Shown here in pieces: positions 47,946 to 54,444 of a DNA stretch of 57,791 nt. The DNA comes from Clostridia bacterium (GTDB taxonomy: Bacteria > Bacillota > Clostridia > Christensenellales > UBA3700), in assembly GCA_013316135.1 (NCBI GenBank), contig WSNH01000001.1:1-57791 (forward strand). The letters are read 5' to 3'. Positions within the stretch are counted from its first letter, which is position 1. Every line of letters begins with the position of its first letter. The position numbers and the translations under genes were made by a program. Below the pieces are notes generated by a model. It saw only the letters and a program-made list of their open reading frames with translations, did no database searches and had not been told where the DNA came from.

Positions 47946-48182
47946 TTATCTTGCGCCGTCTGCCTTTACGATGCTGTTCAGGTTGACGGTAGCGCCTTCC
48001 GCTACGCCGAGCTGCTCGAACGTCGAGTTCAAATCCGTCGCCGAGAGGACGGTGCCGTTGAGGTTGACCATTGCGCCGGATACACCCGCATTTGCCTTTT
48101 CAAATACCTGAGCGGGGGTCTCCGTTACTTCTGCGATAACTTCCTGGCGCGTCGTGTTGGTTTTTACAAGAACTTTAATCAT
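47946..48182 (-). CDS. ubiquitin-like beta-grasp protein (PRTRC-C-like)
   Basis: 78 aa with a beta-grasp pattern: MIKVLVKTNTTRQEVIAEV, NLNGTVLSATDLNSTF, and GATVNLNSIVKADGAR. Size, position and pattern match the small Ubl of PRTRC cassettes. The C-terminus ends DGAR rather than a free GG, so trimming by the JAMM protein would be needed if the conjugating end is internal. GGAG box upstream. Confidence 0.75.
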   Translation of the reverse strand: MIKVLVKTNTTRQEVIAEVTETPAQVFEKANAGVSGAMVNLNGTVLSATDLNSTFEQLGVAEGATVNLNSIVKADGAR

Positions 48183-48278
48183 AATATTTCTCCTTAAAAG
48201 ATTTTTTTTGATGGTTGTTTGCGGGTGATCTCCGCAAAGGGAGTGGGGCGCATATCTCAGCGCCCCGCCGAGTGATGC

Positions 48279-48674
48279 TTACGCTACGGTGATGCCGTCG
48301 ATGAGCTTCTTGCGCTGCGTCGAAACTGCTTCTGCCGCTTTGGTGACGTCTTTCTCAAGCTGCTCGAGATAAGCAACCACGCCGCCGACGAGTTCCGCCA
48401 CGTATTTCTTCGCTTCGTCCGTGCTGAGACCTGCGGGAAGCGTGCCCGTAACGGTTGCACAGCCGTCGCTTTCGCCTCGTCCTTTGCCGCCGAACGTTAC
48501 GCCGTAGGGAGTAATGCTGCCTTTGCCTTCGCTGTACGATACCTTGAACTTCACGTTACCGTCTTTGTCTTTGACGGACAAAGCGTCGGGGTTATACTTC
48601 TTAAGAAGTTCGATTTCGTCCACTTTGATAGTGGAAGTGAGTGCATAAGCATCTCCGGTGATTGTGAGTTTCAT
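48279..48674 (-). CDS. hypothetical protein of the Ubl cassette
   Basis: 131 aa. Starts MKLTITGDAYALTSTIKVDE, a beta-rich first half, then helices (DEAKKYVAELVGGVVAYLEQ) and a final coiled coil. Placed where PRTRC-E lies in related cassettes, but no sequence family was recognised. AAGGAG box upstream. It could be a target or adaptor of the system. Confidence 0.6.
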   Translation of the reverse strand: MKLTITGDAYALTSTIKVDEIELLKKYNPDALSVKDKDGNVKFKVSYSEGKGSITPYGVTFGGKGRGESDGCATVTGTLPAGLSTDEAKKYVAELVGGVVAYLEQLEKDVTKAAEAVSTQRKKLIDGITVA

Positions 48675-49131
48675 ACTTGACTCTCCTTTTGAAAAAATAT
48701 TTTTTATCTCAACATTGAGTTGGATACATATTATGTGCCTAACACATTGCCCCTCACTACGTTAGACACTGCTTTATAACAGTAACGGAGCAACGAGTCG
48801 TTAGAGGGAACGAACATCGTTTTGCAAAGTGCATTACCTATCCTGCAATGCGCTCCCAACTATAGTTCTCGGTATACAAGCCGATAGGAACTTGTAACCA
48901 AAGCCCTGGTTCTCAGGACTAATAGCGACCTGTCAGTCATTCGCTCACTCCACAATTTGCGTACTTGTGTCGGTATCACACGTTCTTCGCCTTGTGCATC
49001 CGTACCATTTGGGATTGCTTCGCTGCCCTCCGCCCATCGACATGGGCGAGGAGAGCGGGGACGGAGCCCCGCCTCGGTGCTACACTTTCAATCAATGTGC
49101 AGTCTTCCTGATAACCGATATTTTATATTTT
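48675..49131 (-). ncRNA. hairpin-rich gene-free region between DUF2828 and the Ubl cassette
   Basis: 457 nt without a credible gene. Several helices: GCCCAT/ATGGGC with a 4-nt loop, GCGGGG/CCCCGC, CCTATC/GATAGG enclosing a CGG/CCG hairpin, and GTCTAAC/GTTAGGC near 48750-48780. The density of pairing suggests a structured RNA co-transcribed with DUF2828. Ro-like proteins elsewhere bind Y RNAs, but no tRNA-like T-arm, a feature of bacterial Y RNAs, is seen here. Confidence 0.45.
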
Positions 49132-50688
49132 TTAACCCTTAACAGCTTGTTCTACGGGAGAATAACGTTCGCTGTTAAGTTGTTCGAGTAAGCACTCAAA
49201 CGGGTCGGTGGAATTGCTGAGAACCATCTTAACGATGGCGGGACTGAAGCCACTTACCAAAGCAACGCCGAGGTCGTTCTCTTTTACGGGGATGGTTCCC
49301 GTGCGGCTGCAAATATTCCAGAACACCAAGCGGGGGAGCTTGTAGCCGTGATCTGCATAACGTTTTGCGATAACCGCGAAAAGCTTTTTATCAATTCCGC
49401 GACCACCATAGCCAGTGTGACCAAAGTGGGAAGTCGTTGCGCAACTATCAAACTCCATATCGGAAAGGATAAGAATGTTTGCGGGAAGCTCGGACTGCTT
49501 CATGTGGGCATTGATCGCCGTCGTCAATATCAAGTCAAACACGGCTTCGATATTGGTATTCGCTACCTCGTTGTGAGTAAGTGCAATGCCGATTTTGTCG
49601 CGCAAAGACTTGCCGCTTGCAAGATTAACGAGTTGCGGGTGTTCGCTGAACGTGATGTACTTGTCCTTGAACTGTCCCGAGCTTCTTTCGGCAAAGTAGA
49701 TTGCCAAAGCATTCGCAACGTCAAGACAGCTAACACCCGTTCCGCCGACTACAGAAGTCATACTGCCCGAGCCGTCGGCTACGCAAATCGTGTTGCCGCT
49801 TTCTTTAACGTAATTGGGGAGTGCTTTCCACATTTCCTCGAGTGCCGTATCGCGATTTTTCAGTGACCAGCCCGATTTGTATTTGTGAACGATATCGTGA
49901 GGGAAGAGGACGCCGGCATTGATTTTTGTCTCGCCTTTTTCAAGTTTGCCGAGATATTCTCTGCGGCGCTTCTCATCGTTACGAAGGAATGCGTTGTTGT
50001 AGATGAGGTTTGCCCTCGAAGGAACAGCAGAGTAGTCGATGCTCGACCATTCTCGGTTACTCATCTTAGCCTCGACAACATTCGTGTAAGAGCGAAGTGC
50101 GGTGAGCATTTTACGGTACTGTCTTTCGGTCATACCGAGTTTGCTGATGAGAATCTTTGCAAGGCGGCGAGTTTCGCTGGACGAAGCATTTGCCGACGGC
50201 ATCCACTTTGCGCAGAGCGAAATCGCGTTCTTGCGTCCCATTTGGTACATATCGTTATTCAGCTGCTCTTTGACGATTGCAACTGCGTTGTCGCAAAGGC
50301 TCGTATCGAGAAGAACAACGAGGTTGTCCCAGCGGGTGTATTCGGGAATGAGCTTGAGAAGTTTGACCGCTACGTCCGCTTCGTTTGTGGCAAGGTATTC
50401 CATACCGATACGGAACAGTCTGCGCTCTCCGAGTCCGCCGCGAACATCGCCGGCGAAGAAGAGCCACTTGATTACGAGAAGTTTATTCTCGAAGAACGCC
50501 TTTGTAAATCTCTGCTTGATGCGCTCCGGCGTTTCATTGCGCAGGGAAGATACCGCGAAGTTGAGGTCGAGCAATTCTTTGCCCGAGGTACGATATCCAA
50601 CCGCACCGTTTTCCGTAACGGACTCGTTGAACTCTTCGCCGATAGTGCGCCTGAGATTTTCCATAAAGTTGTTCATAGTTACCTCCAA
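49132..50688 (-). CDS. DUF2828 protein (TROVE-like N-terminus, vWA C-terminus)
   Basis: 518 aa. The N-terminal helical repeat region (about residues 10-280) resembles TROVE/Ro60-type scaffolds (FFAGDVRGGLGERRLFRIGM). The C-terminal vWA domain (about 300-500) has the MIDAS motif VADGSGSM. Relatives occur in phages and plasmids. Ro60 binds misfolded and Y RNAs, so location directly after the interrupted-tRNA array is suggestive. GGAGG fixes the start, and an ACAGCAA element occupies its 5' leader. Confidence 0.82.
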   Translation of the reverse strand: MEVTMNNFMENLRRTIGEEFNESVTENGAVGYRTSGKELLDLNFAVSSLRNETPERIKQRFTKAFFENKLLVIKWLFFAGDVRGGLGERRLFRIGMEYLATNEADVAVKLLKLIPEYTRWDNLVVLLDTSLCDNAVAIVKEQLNNDMYQMGRKNAISLCAKWMPSANASSSETRRLAKILISKLGMTERQYRKMLTALRSYTNVVEAKMSNREWSSIDYSAVPSRANLIYNNAFLRNDEKRRREYLGKLEKGETKINAGVLFPHDIVHKYKSGWSLKNRDTALEEMWKALPNYVKESGNTICVADGSGSMTSVVGGTGVSCLDVANALAIYFAERSSGQFKDKYITFSEHPQLVNLASGKSLRDKIGIALTHNEVANTNIEAVFDLILTTAINAHMKQSELPANILILSDMEFDSCATTSHFGHTGYGGRGIDKKLFAVIAKRYADHGYKLPRLVFWNICSRTGTIPVKENDLGVALVSGFSPAIVKMVLSNSTDPFECLLEQLNSERYSPVEQAVKG

Positions 50689-50715
50689 TGAATTAAAATA
50701 TTAAATCTTAACTCC

Positions 50716-50775
50716 AAGACGGGATTCAAAAAGAGATTTCAAGTCCTTGTTTTGTAACGTTGCTGTTACCGTCTT
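50716..50775 (-). ncRNA. ACAGCAA element 6, in the DUF2828 leader
   Basis: A 7-bp helix (50769-50775 with 50716-50722, AAGACGG/CCGTCTT) is followed on its 5' strand by TAACAGCAACGTTACA. Same layout as elements 4 and 5. Confidence 0.55.
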
Positions 50776-50796
50776 TGAGTTGATGGTACGAAAAAA

Positions 50797-50914
50797 TGGG
50801 AGCGGTGGGGCTCGAACCCACGACCACGAGCTTAACAGGCTATTCGATAAAATTGCTGTAAGAGATTTGGCAAACCTCTCGATTTACGCGCTCTACCAAC
50901 TGAGCTACGCTCCC
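50797..50914 (-). tRNA. tRNA-Asn (GTT) interrupted by a 45-nt intron-like insertion
   Basis: Exon 1 is 50914-50887 (28 nt), insertion 50886-50842 (45 nt), exon 2 50841-50798 (44 nt), discriminator A at 50797; CCA is not encoded. Joining the exons gives a perfect cloverleaf: acceptor GGGAGCG/CGCTCCC, D GCTC/GAGC, anticodon stem CGAGC/GCTCG, loop CTGTTAA, T stem GTGGG/CCCAC. The junction falls between positions 28 and 29; shifting it one base either way breaks a pair. The insertion has an 8-bp hairpin followed by TACAGCAA. A T-run follows the gene. The insertion is too short to be a group I or II intron. Confidence 0.85.
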
Positions 50915-50920
50915 AAATGA

Positions 50921-51037
50921 TGGAGACGGCAGGACTCGAACCTGCAACCTTCGGCACCCTATGCAAAAGAAAAGTTGCTGTATGAGCCTAACAAGACTCG
51001 TCTTTAACGACGCTCTATCCAGTTGAGCTACATCTCC
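50921..51037 (-). tRNA. tRNA interrupted by a 43-nt intron-like insertion (anticodon reads AGG, Pro)
   Basis: Exon 1 51037-51008 (30 nt), insertion 51007-50965 (43 nt), exon 2 50964-50922, discriminator A at 50921; no CCA. Joined: acceptor GGAGATG/CGTCTCC (one wobble), D GCTC/GAGC, anticodon stem TCGGC/GCCGA, T stem GCAGG/CCTGC. The joined loop is ATAGGGT, giving AGG (Pro), with an unusual A32-U38. The junction is between positions 29 and 30. The insertion has a GAGTC/GGCTC hairpin, then ATACAGCAA. AAAGA near its 5' end can pair with TCTTT near its 3' end. Confidence 0.78.
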
Positions 51038-51053
51038 ATAAAGGTAGGAAAGA

Positions 51054-51150
51054 GGGAAGAATGTGAGTTGTTGAGGAAATATACTTTCTTCTACTGTATT
51101 AAATTGCTGTGTGCGAACCCTACCCATTTCGCTTAAAACACAATCTTCCC
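51054..51150 (-). ncRNA. ACAGCAA element 3 inside a larger stem
   Basis: An outer 12-bp helix with one mismatch (51139-51150 with 51054-51065) encloses a hairpin GCGAA/TTCGC (51113-51132), directly followed by ACACAGCAATTTAATA. This is the same hairpin-then-motif layout as the two tRNA insertions. The flanks do not form a recognisable tRNA. Confidence 0.5.
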
Positions 51151-51154
51151 TTGC

Positions 51155-51335
51155 AAGGCACAAAACATATAGAAATCTTTTACCCGAAAAATTTGATCTA
51201 TGTAATTGCTGTAAGTGCCTTATATAGTTTTTTATCGGCGACAACTATCAACGCCGGCAGCCCTCCAATATTTTAAGCCCAGGGGTTGCCTAAACAGGCT
51301 CTCATCAGCCGACGCCACTGATGAGGAATGTAATA
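51155..51335 (-). ncRNA. ACAGCAA element 4 and upstream multi-hairpin RNA
   Basis: A 7-bp helix AAGGCAC/GTGCCTT (51215-51221 with 51155-51161) carries TTACAGCAATTACATA next to its 5' strand. Upstream on the minus strand lie hairpins CTCATCAG/CTGATGAG (51301-51325), GCCT/AGGC and CGGCG/CGCCG, all without a reading frame. The CTGATGAG resembles hammerhead ribozyme sequence, but the paired GAAA core is missing. Confidence 0.5.
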
Positions 51336-51336
51336 C

Positions 51337-51429
51337 AAGACGCTTTCGTTTGTTACGGGAATCGAACCCGCTTGAATTCTGTTACAGGAGAATTTGTTTA
51401 CCTTTTATGTAAGTTGCTGTAAGCGTCTT
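51337..51429 (-). ncRNA. ACAGCAA element 5 with a tRNA 3'-half-like sequence
   Basis: A 7-bp helix AAGACGC/GCGTCTT (51423-51429 with 51337-51343) encloses TTACAGCAACTTACATA, then an arm ATTCT/AGAAT with an 8-nt loop CCTGTAAC and a T-arm GCGGGTTCGATTCCCGT. No matching 5' tRNA half is next to it. It could be a split, permuted or decayed tRNA. Confidence 0.5.
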
Positions 51430-51440
51430 TCTTGTTGTCG

Positions 51441-51587
51441 TTACTTTGGTTTGTGTGGGTTGGAACGGACAAGACCGTCTTTAATGTCGTAGGCAATTTC
51501 TTTTTTGCATATTGGACACGTCCAATCCATCAATATTTTTTTGCCGCAATGTGGGCAAGTGATGTAGGTGAGAGTTTCCTTTTCCAT
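51441..51587 (-). CDS. small zinc-ribbon protein
   Basis: 48 aa, MEKETLTYITCPHCGKK ... CPICKKEIAY: two CxxC pairs. AAGGAG 9 nt upstream. It ends 12 nt before RNA element 5 and starts 16 nt after the RlmN-like gene, so it links that gene to the RNA array. Function unknown. Confidence 0.7.
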   Translation of the reverse strand: MEKETLTYITCPHCGKKILMDWTCPICKKEIAYDIKDGLVRSNPHKPK

Positions 51588-51603
51588 AAAAGACTCCTTT
51601 TAT

Positions 51604-52509
51604 TTAACTTTTCGGTGCGGCGGAGTAGGTGGCTTTATGCTCGGCGAGCCAGCGTTGTACAAACCAAAGCTGACCACAGCCACCGCCAATATCATCTTGT
51701 CCAGCAGGGTCAAAGATACGAGTGTTGTATCCCTTGTTTATAAAGCTTTGCTCAACAGAACGAATAAAGTCTAAGTCTTTGTAGCCGGCGTCTTTCATCG
51801 TTTCATCACTACTGCAAACGACAGAAAAGGTGAAATTAAACACAAGCGGGCTAAACAAAGCCTGTAACCTTACGATGTCTGCACTGGTGGAATTGACAGC
51901 ACCTTCGACGCAATAGTTGAGGTAGGGATGTCTACCCGTTTTATGCCACCACATAATGCCATAATCACGTATTTCTTCGAGCGTTAATTTATTCTTGTAA
52001 GGAATAAGCTTGTTGCGATCCTCGTCATTGCTGCGATGTATGCTGAACTGCAACCCTATTTTGTCGATTTTTTTGGAAAGCTCAAGGAACCCCATTAAAG
52101 CTCGAGGATTGTTAGGTGCAATAGTAGATATGAGTAATTGTGCGGTGGGGTACAACACATTCAAACGCTCTATCGCGGTCGCTACCGCATCCCAATTCAA
52201 CAAGGGTTCACCCATCGACATAAACATGATTTGAAATTTGCGAACTTCTTGCGTGTTTATGTTTTGGTCTTCGATGACCGTTTTGACTTGCGAAACTATT
52301 TCATCGCTCGTCAGGTTTCTCACAAACCGCTTACCGGTTCCGCAAAATGAGCAGCCAACGGGGCAACCGCTTTGTGTGGAACAGCAAATCACCGTCCTTT
52401 CGGCGAAGGAATTGTATCGATAGAGTACAGATTCAGCGACAAAATCATTGCCACTAAATACATACTTAAATACGTTACCCTCGGAACTATCGAACCTTTT
52501 GAATTCCAT
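51604..52509 (-). CDS. RlmN-like radical SAM protein
   Basis: 301 aa. Radical SAM cluster motif SGCPVGCSFCGTGKRFVRNL (CxxxCxxC, about residues 48-60) and MSMGEPLLNWD match RlmN/Cfr-type RNA methyltransferases. QFSIHRSNDEDRNKLIPYKNK and the C-terminal GGGCGQL are also typical. It is shorter than RlmN (about 350 aa), with a reduced N-terminal domain. RlmN methylates C2 of adenosine in 23S rRNA and at tRNA position 37; being first in line before the tRNA array makes a tRNA substrate attractive but unproven. Confidence 0.83.
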   Translation of the reverse strand: MEFKRFDSSEGNVFKYVFSGNDFVAESVLYRYNSFAERTVICCSTQSGCPVGCSFCGTGKRFVRNLTSDEIVSQVKTVIEDQNINTQEVRKFQIMFMSMGEPLLNWDAVATAIERLNVLYPTAQLLISTIAPNNPRALMGFLELSKKIDKIGLQFSIHRSNDEDRNKLIPYKNKLTLEEIRDYGIMWWHKTGRHPYLNYCVEGAVNSTSADIVRLQALFSPLVFNFTFSVVCSSDETMKDAGYKDLDFIRSVEQSFINKGYNTRIFDPAGQDDIGGGCGQLWFVQRWLAEHKATYSAAPKS

Positions 52510-52524
52510 TGAGATTATCTCCCG

Positions 52525-52782
52525 TTAGGACGCTTTTTTTTCGCGTTCTGCAAGCACTCTTTCGTAGCACTCTTTGCAGAGCGAAATGTTGTTGCCCTCG
52601 GCGTCTTTCGTTACGAGTTCGTCGGGGTAGTGGTACTTTCCGCAGCGAGTGCATCTTTCTTTGCCGTAGTTCGCTACGTAATCGACGGCGGAGCAGTATT
52701 TCAAGCCCTTGACTTTACTCTTTTCGCAGGCGGCAATGTAAACCTTTGCTTTTTTTACCGAAGTCCATTGTGCTTGTGCCAT
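52525..52782 (-). CDS. small zinc-binding protein
   Basis: 85 aa with CTRCGKYHYPDELV ... LCKECYERVLAERE, a two-CxxC treble-clef or ribbon. Basic N-terminus. GGAG box upstream. Located just before the RlmN-like gene; function unknown. Confidence 0.65.
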   Translation of the reverse strand: MAQAQWTSVKKAKVYIAACEKSKVKGLKYCSAVDYVANYGKERCTRCGKYHYPDELVTKDAEGNNISLCKECYERVLAEREKKAS

Positions 52783-52789
52783 AATTTAT

Positions 52790-53060
52790 CTCCTTATAGA
52801 TGATTCTTTGTTGTGGTGGATTGCCCAAACGCGGTACAAGGTTTATCCTTCCTCCGCTGCGGCACGCAGCAGGAGGAAGGGGGACGTAGTCCCAAGACTC
52901 ATAAACCTTGGATTATTATTGCGGACTATGCGAAGAGCGTAAGTGGGCGCCAGCCCCTGTAGCTCTTCGTCATGAGAAGCAACAATGTTACGACGTTGTG
53001 TTACATTCGGTAAGACCAAATGCCTAAAACTGATATGTATTTAGAATAACCGTTTGGGTA
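52790..53060 (-). ncRNA. structured gene-free region with a three-way junction
   Basis: A 10-bp closing helix (52837-52846 with 52901-52910) encloses two hairpins: a 14-bp one (52847-52860 with 52866-52880, one bulge) and GGGAC/GTCCC (52881-52893). Next come GAAGAGC/GCTCTTC (about 52932-52970) and CATTTGGT/ACCGAATG. No reading frame of note. Probably a structured RNA or an elaborate leader of the 85-aa gene. Confidence 0.55.
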
Positions 53061-53068
53061 CATTTGTT

Positions 53069-53410
53069 TTACGCAGACAAGGTCTGCAAATGGTTCATTG
53101 TTTCGGTATCCGTAAACACAATTCCTTTGTTTGGAACGTTCACGGCTTCCTTTTTGACTGCCACCCAACGCCCTGTGGGTTGCAATTTGTTGCGTTCGTC
53201 GTGACGCGCTTCGAGTATTAAAACTGCGTCCTTGAACTTTTCTTTACAAGCTGCACAAGGTTCGACGCTTGTGCAAAGGTGCATAGGCGCTTCACCGTCA
53301 TAGGCGGCGCCAAGCAAAGCTATTTCGCCCGTCTCTTGCCCGCAGTAAAAGCAAGTACAAAGAGTAGGGTTTAAGCCGTGCTGTTTGTGTAACCTTATAC
53401 TATTAGACAT
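53069..53410 (-). CDS. hypothetical zinc-binding protein
   Basis: 113 aa. CTCFYCGQETGEI and CTSVEPCAACKEKF suggest a zinc ribbon. The start has an AAGGAG box and an operator copy at 53427-53439 just upstream. Function unknown. Confidence 0.62.
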   Translation of the reverse strand: MSNSIRLHKQHGLNPTLCTCFYCGQETGEIALLGAAYDGEAPMHLCTSVEPCAACKEKFKDAVLILEARHDERNKLQPTGRWVAVKKEAVNVPNKGIVFTDTETMNHLQTLSA

Positions 53411-53475
53411 AATCTTCGTCTCCTTGTGTCTAAATATGTTTTGTGGTATTCACAATCCTGTGTATAATAGAAGGA

Positions 53476-53740
53476 TTATCGGAATTCTCCGGATAAGCTT
53501 GGATACGGGTTCTTCTGTAAGAATATCGGGAAAGTTTGATGTAATCGAGAGATTAACATTAAGGGAACGTTACCGAAATTCAAGGAAATTTGCTGAGACC
53601 GTAGATAGCTTAAAGGACGAAAGCCATTGCGATTGGCGCATGCTGGTGCCTGCTGGCAATTCCATCCTGAGGCGTCGTCCCGCGGCGCCGTCCGTCTCCC
53701 TGACATTTTGATACTTTGAGTTTTACCCAAAGCCCAAACC
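53476..53740 (-). ncRNA. structured leader motif, copy C
   Basis: Motif C at 53702-53732: CTTTGGG pairs with CTCAAAG, then TATCAAAATGTC. Compared with copies A and B the helix has changed on both sides while still pairing, evidence of selection on structure. The ATG in the motif opens a 76-codon frame to 53476 (MSGRRTAPRD...); its N-terminus resembles that of copy B (MSGRPREERP) but not beyond. Confidence 0.55.
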
Positions 53741-53921
53741 GTTAAGGTAAGGAATACGATTGTGAATTTACCGTTGGCACTCGGTAGGCAAAGGGGGAAT
53801 ACCTACCGAGCGGAGGTGTTGTGAGGTATAAGACCTGCCGACGGTGCGAAGTGTCTAAATATGTCGCAAATGTCCCAAAATTTTAGGCACCTCGCAGGTG
53901 TCATTGGTGATTGACAAGACG

Positions 53922-53950
53922 ATTATAGAACATATTTAGACATAAGTCAA
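53922..53950 (-). promoter_or_regulatory. promoter with internal operator
   Basis: Minus strand: TTGACT (53945-53950), 17 nt, TATAAT (53922-53927). The spacer contains TATGTCTAAATATGT. Another operator-like copy at 53852-53864 follows the start point. It drives the leader with motif C and the 113-aa gene. Confidence 0.75.
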
Positions 53951-53981
53951 GCGTTTTTACAAACTTTTTTGACTTTTTTTT

Positions 53982-54374
53982 TTATTTTTGTTCGTTGGCA
54001 ATGCGAGCCTTGACCTTTTCGCGATAGCGGCGGTTGTACTCGGACTTCTTGGTTTTCGCCAGCTGTTCGGCGGAGAGTACCTCGGATTCGGGTGCTGCGC
54101 CGACGGGGGCGGGGGCAGTTCTGTGAACGGGCTGTTCGATTGCTCTTTGCGAGCGAGTCGTCAGCTCATACGACCTGATTTCGTCAAGCAAACGATACTT
54201 GGTCGATTGAATGCGGCAGTAGATCGCATCGTCTTTGTGGACGACAAACTCTACGCCGGTGCAGTTCAGCACGACCTTCGCCGAGCCGTTCTTATCGATT
54301 TTCGAGAGCAACTTGTCGCAATGCTTTAACGCTTTCGATTTTTTGCCGATAGTTTCGGCGGTCACGATATCCAT
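53982..54374 (-). CDS. hypothetical protein
   Basis: 130 aa from the Met at 54374 (AAGGAG 8 nt upstream). Basic C-terminus NRRYREKVKARIANEQK; middle low complexity with proline and alanine. It may bind nucleic acid. No family recognised. Confidence 0.6.
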   Translation of the reverse strand: MDIVTAETIGKKSKALKHCDKLLSKIDKNGSAKVVLNCTGVEFVVHKDDAIYCRIQSTKYRLLDEIRSYELTTRSQRAIEQPVHRTAPAPVGAAPESEVLSAEQLAKTKKSEYNRRYREKVKARIANEQK

Positions 54375-54444
54375 AATTACGCTCCTTTTTGAGAATAAAA
54401 AAGACACCGCATAATACATGGGTGCCATTAGGTTTGTGGGTTAT

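Noticed and set aside
50842-51007. Group I or group II introns in the tRNAs
   Set aside because: 43-45 nt cannot contain either catalytic core, and the insertions are in the anticodon stem rather than the loop used by tRNA group I introns.
50840-51244. A 134-aa protein on the minus strand across the tRNA region
   Set aside because: It is a translation of tRNA and structured RNA sequence, with no family resemblance.
51296-51330. Hammerhead ribozyme suggested by CTGATGAG
   Set aside because: The stem II / GAAA core and a cleavage site at the right distance are missing; CTGATGAG is simply one arm of a CTCATCAG/CTGATGAG hairpin.
51215-51412. Plus-strand 65-aa reading frame
   Set aside because: Antisense to RNA elements 4 and 5, and no ribosome-binding site or family.
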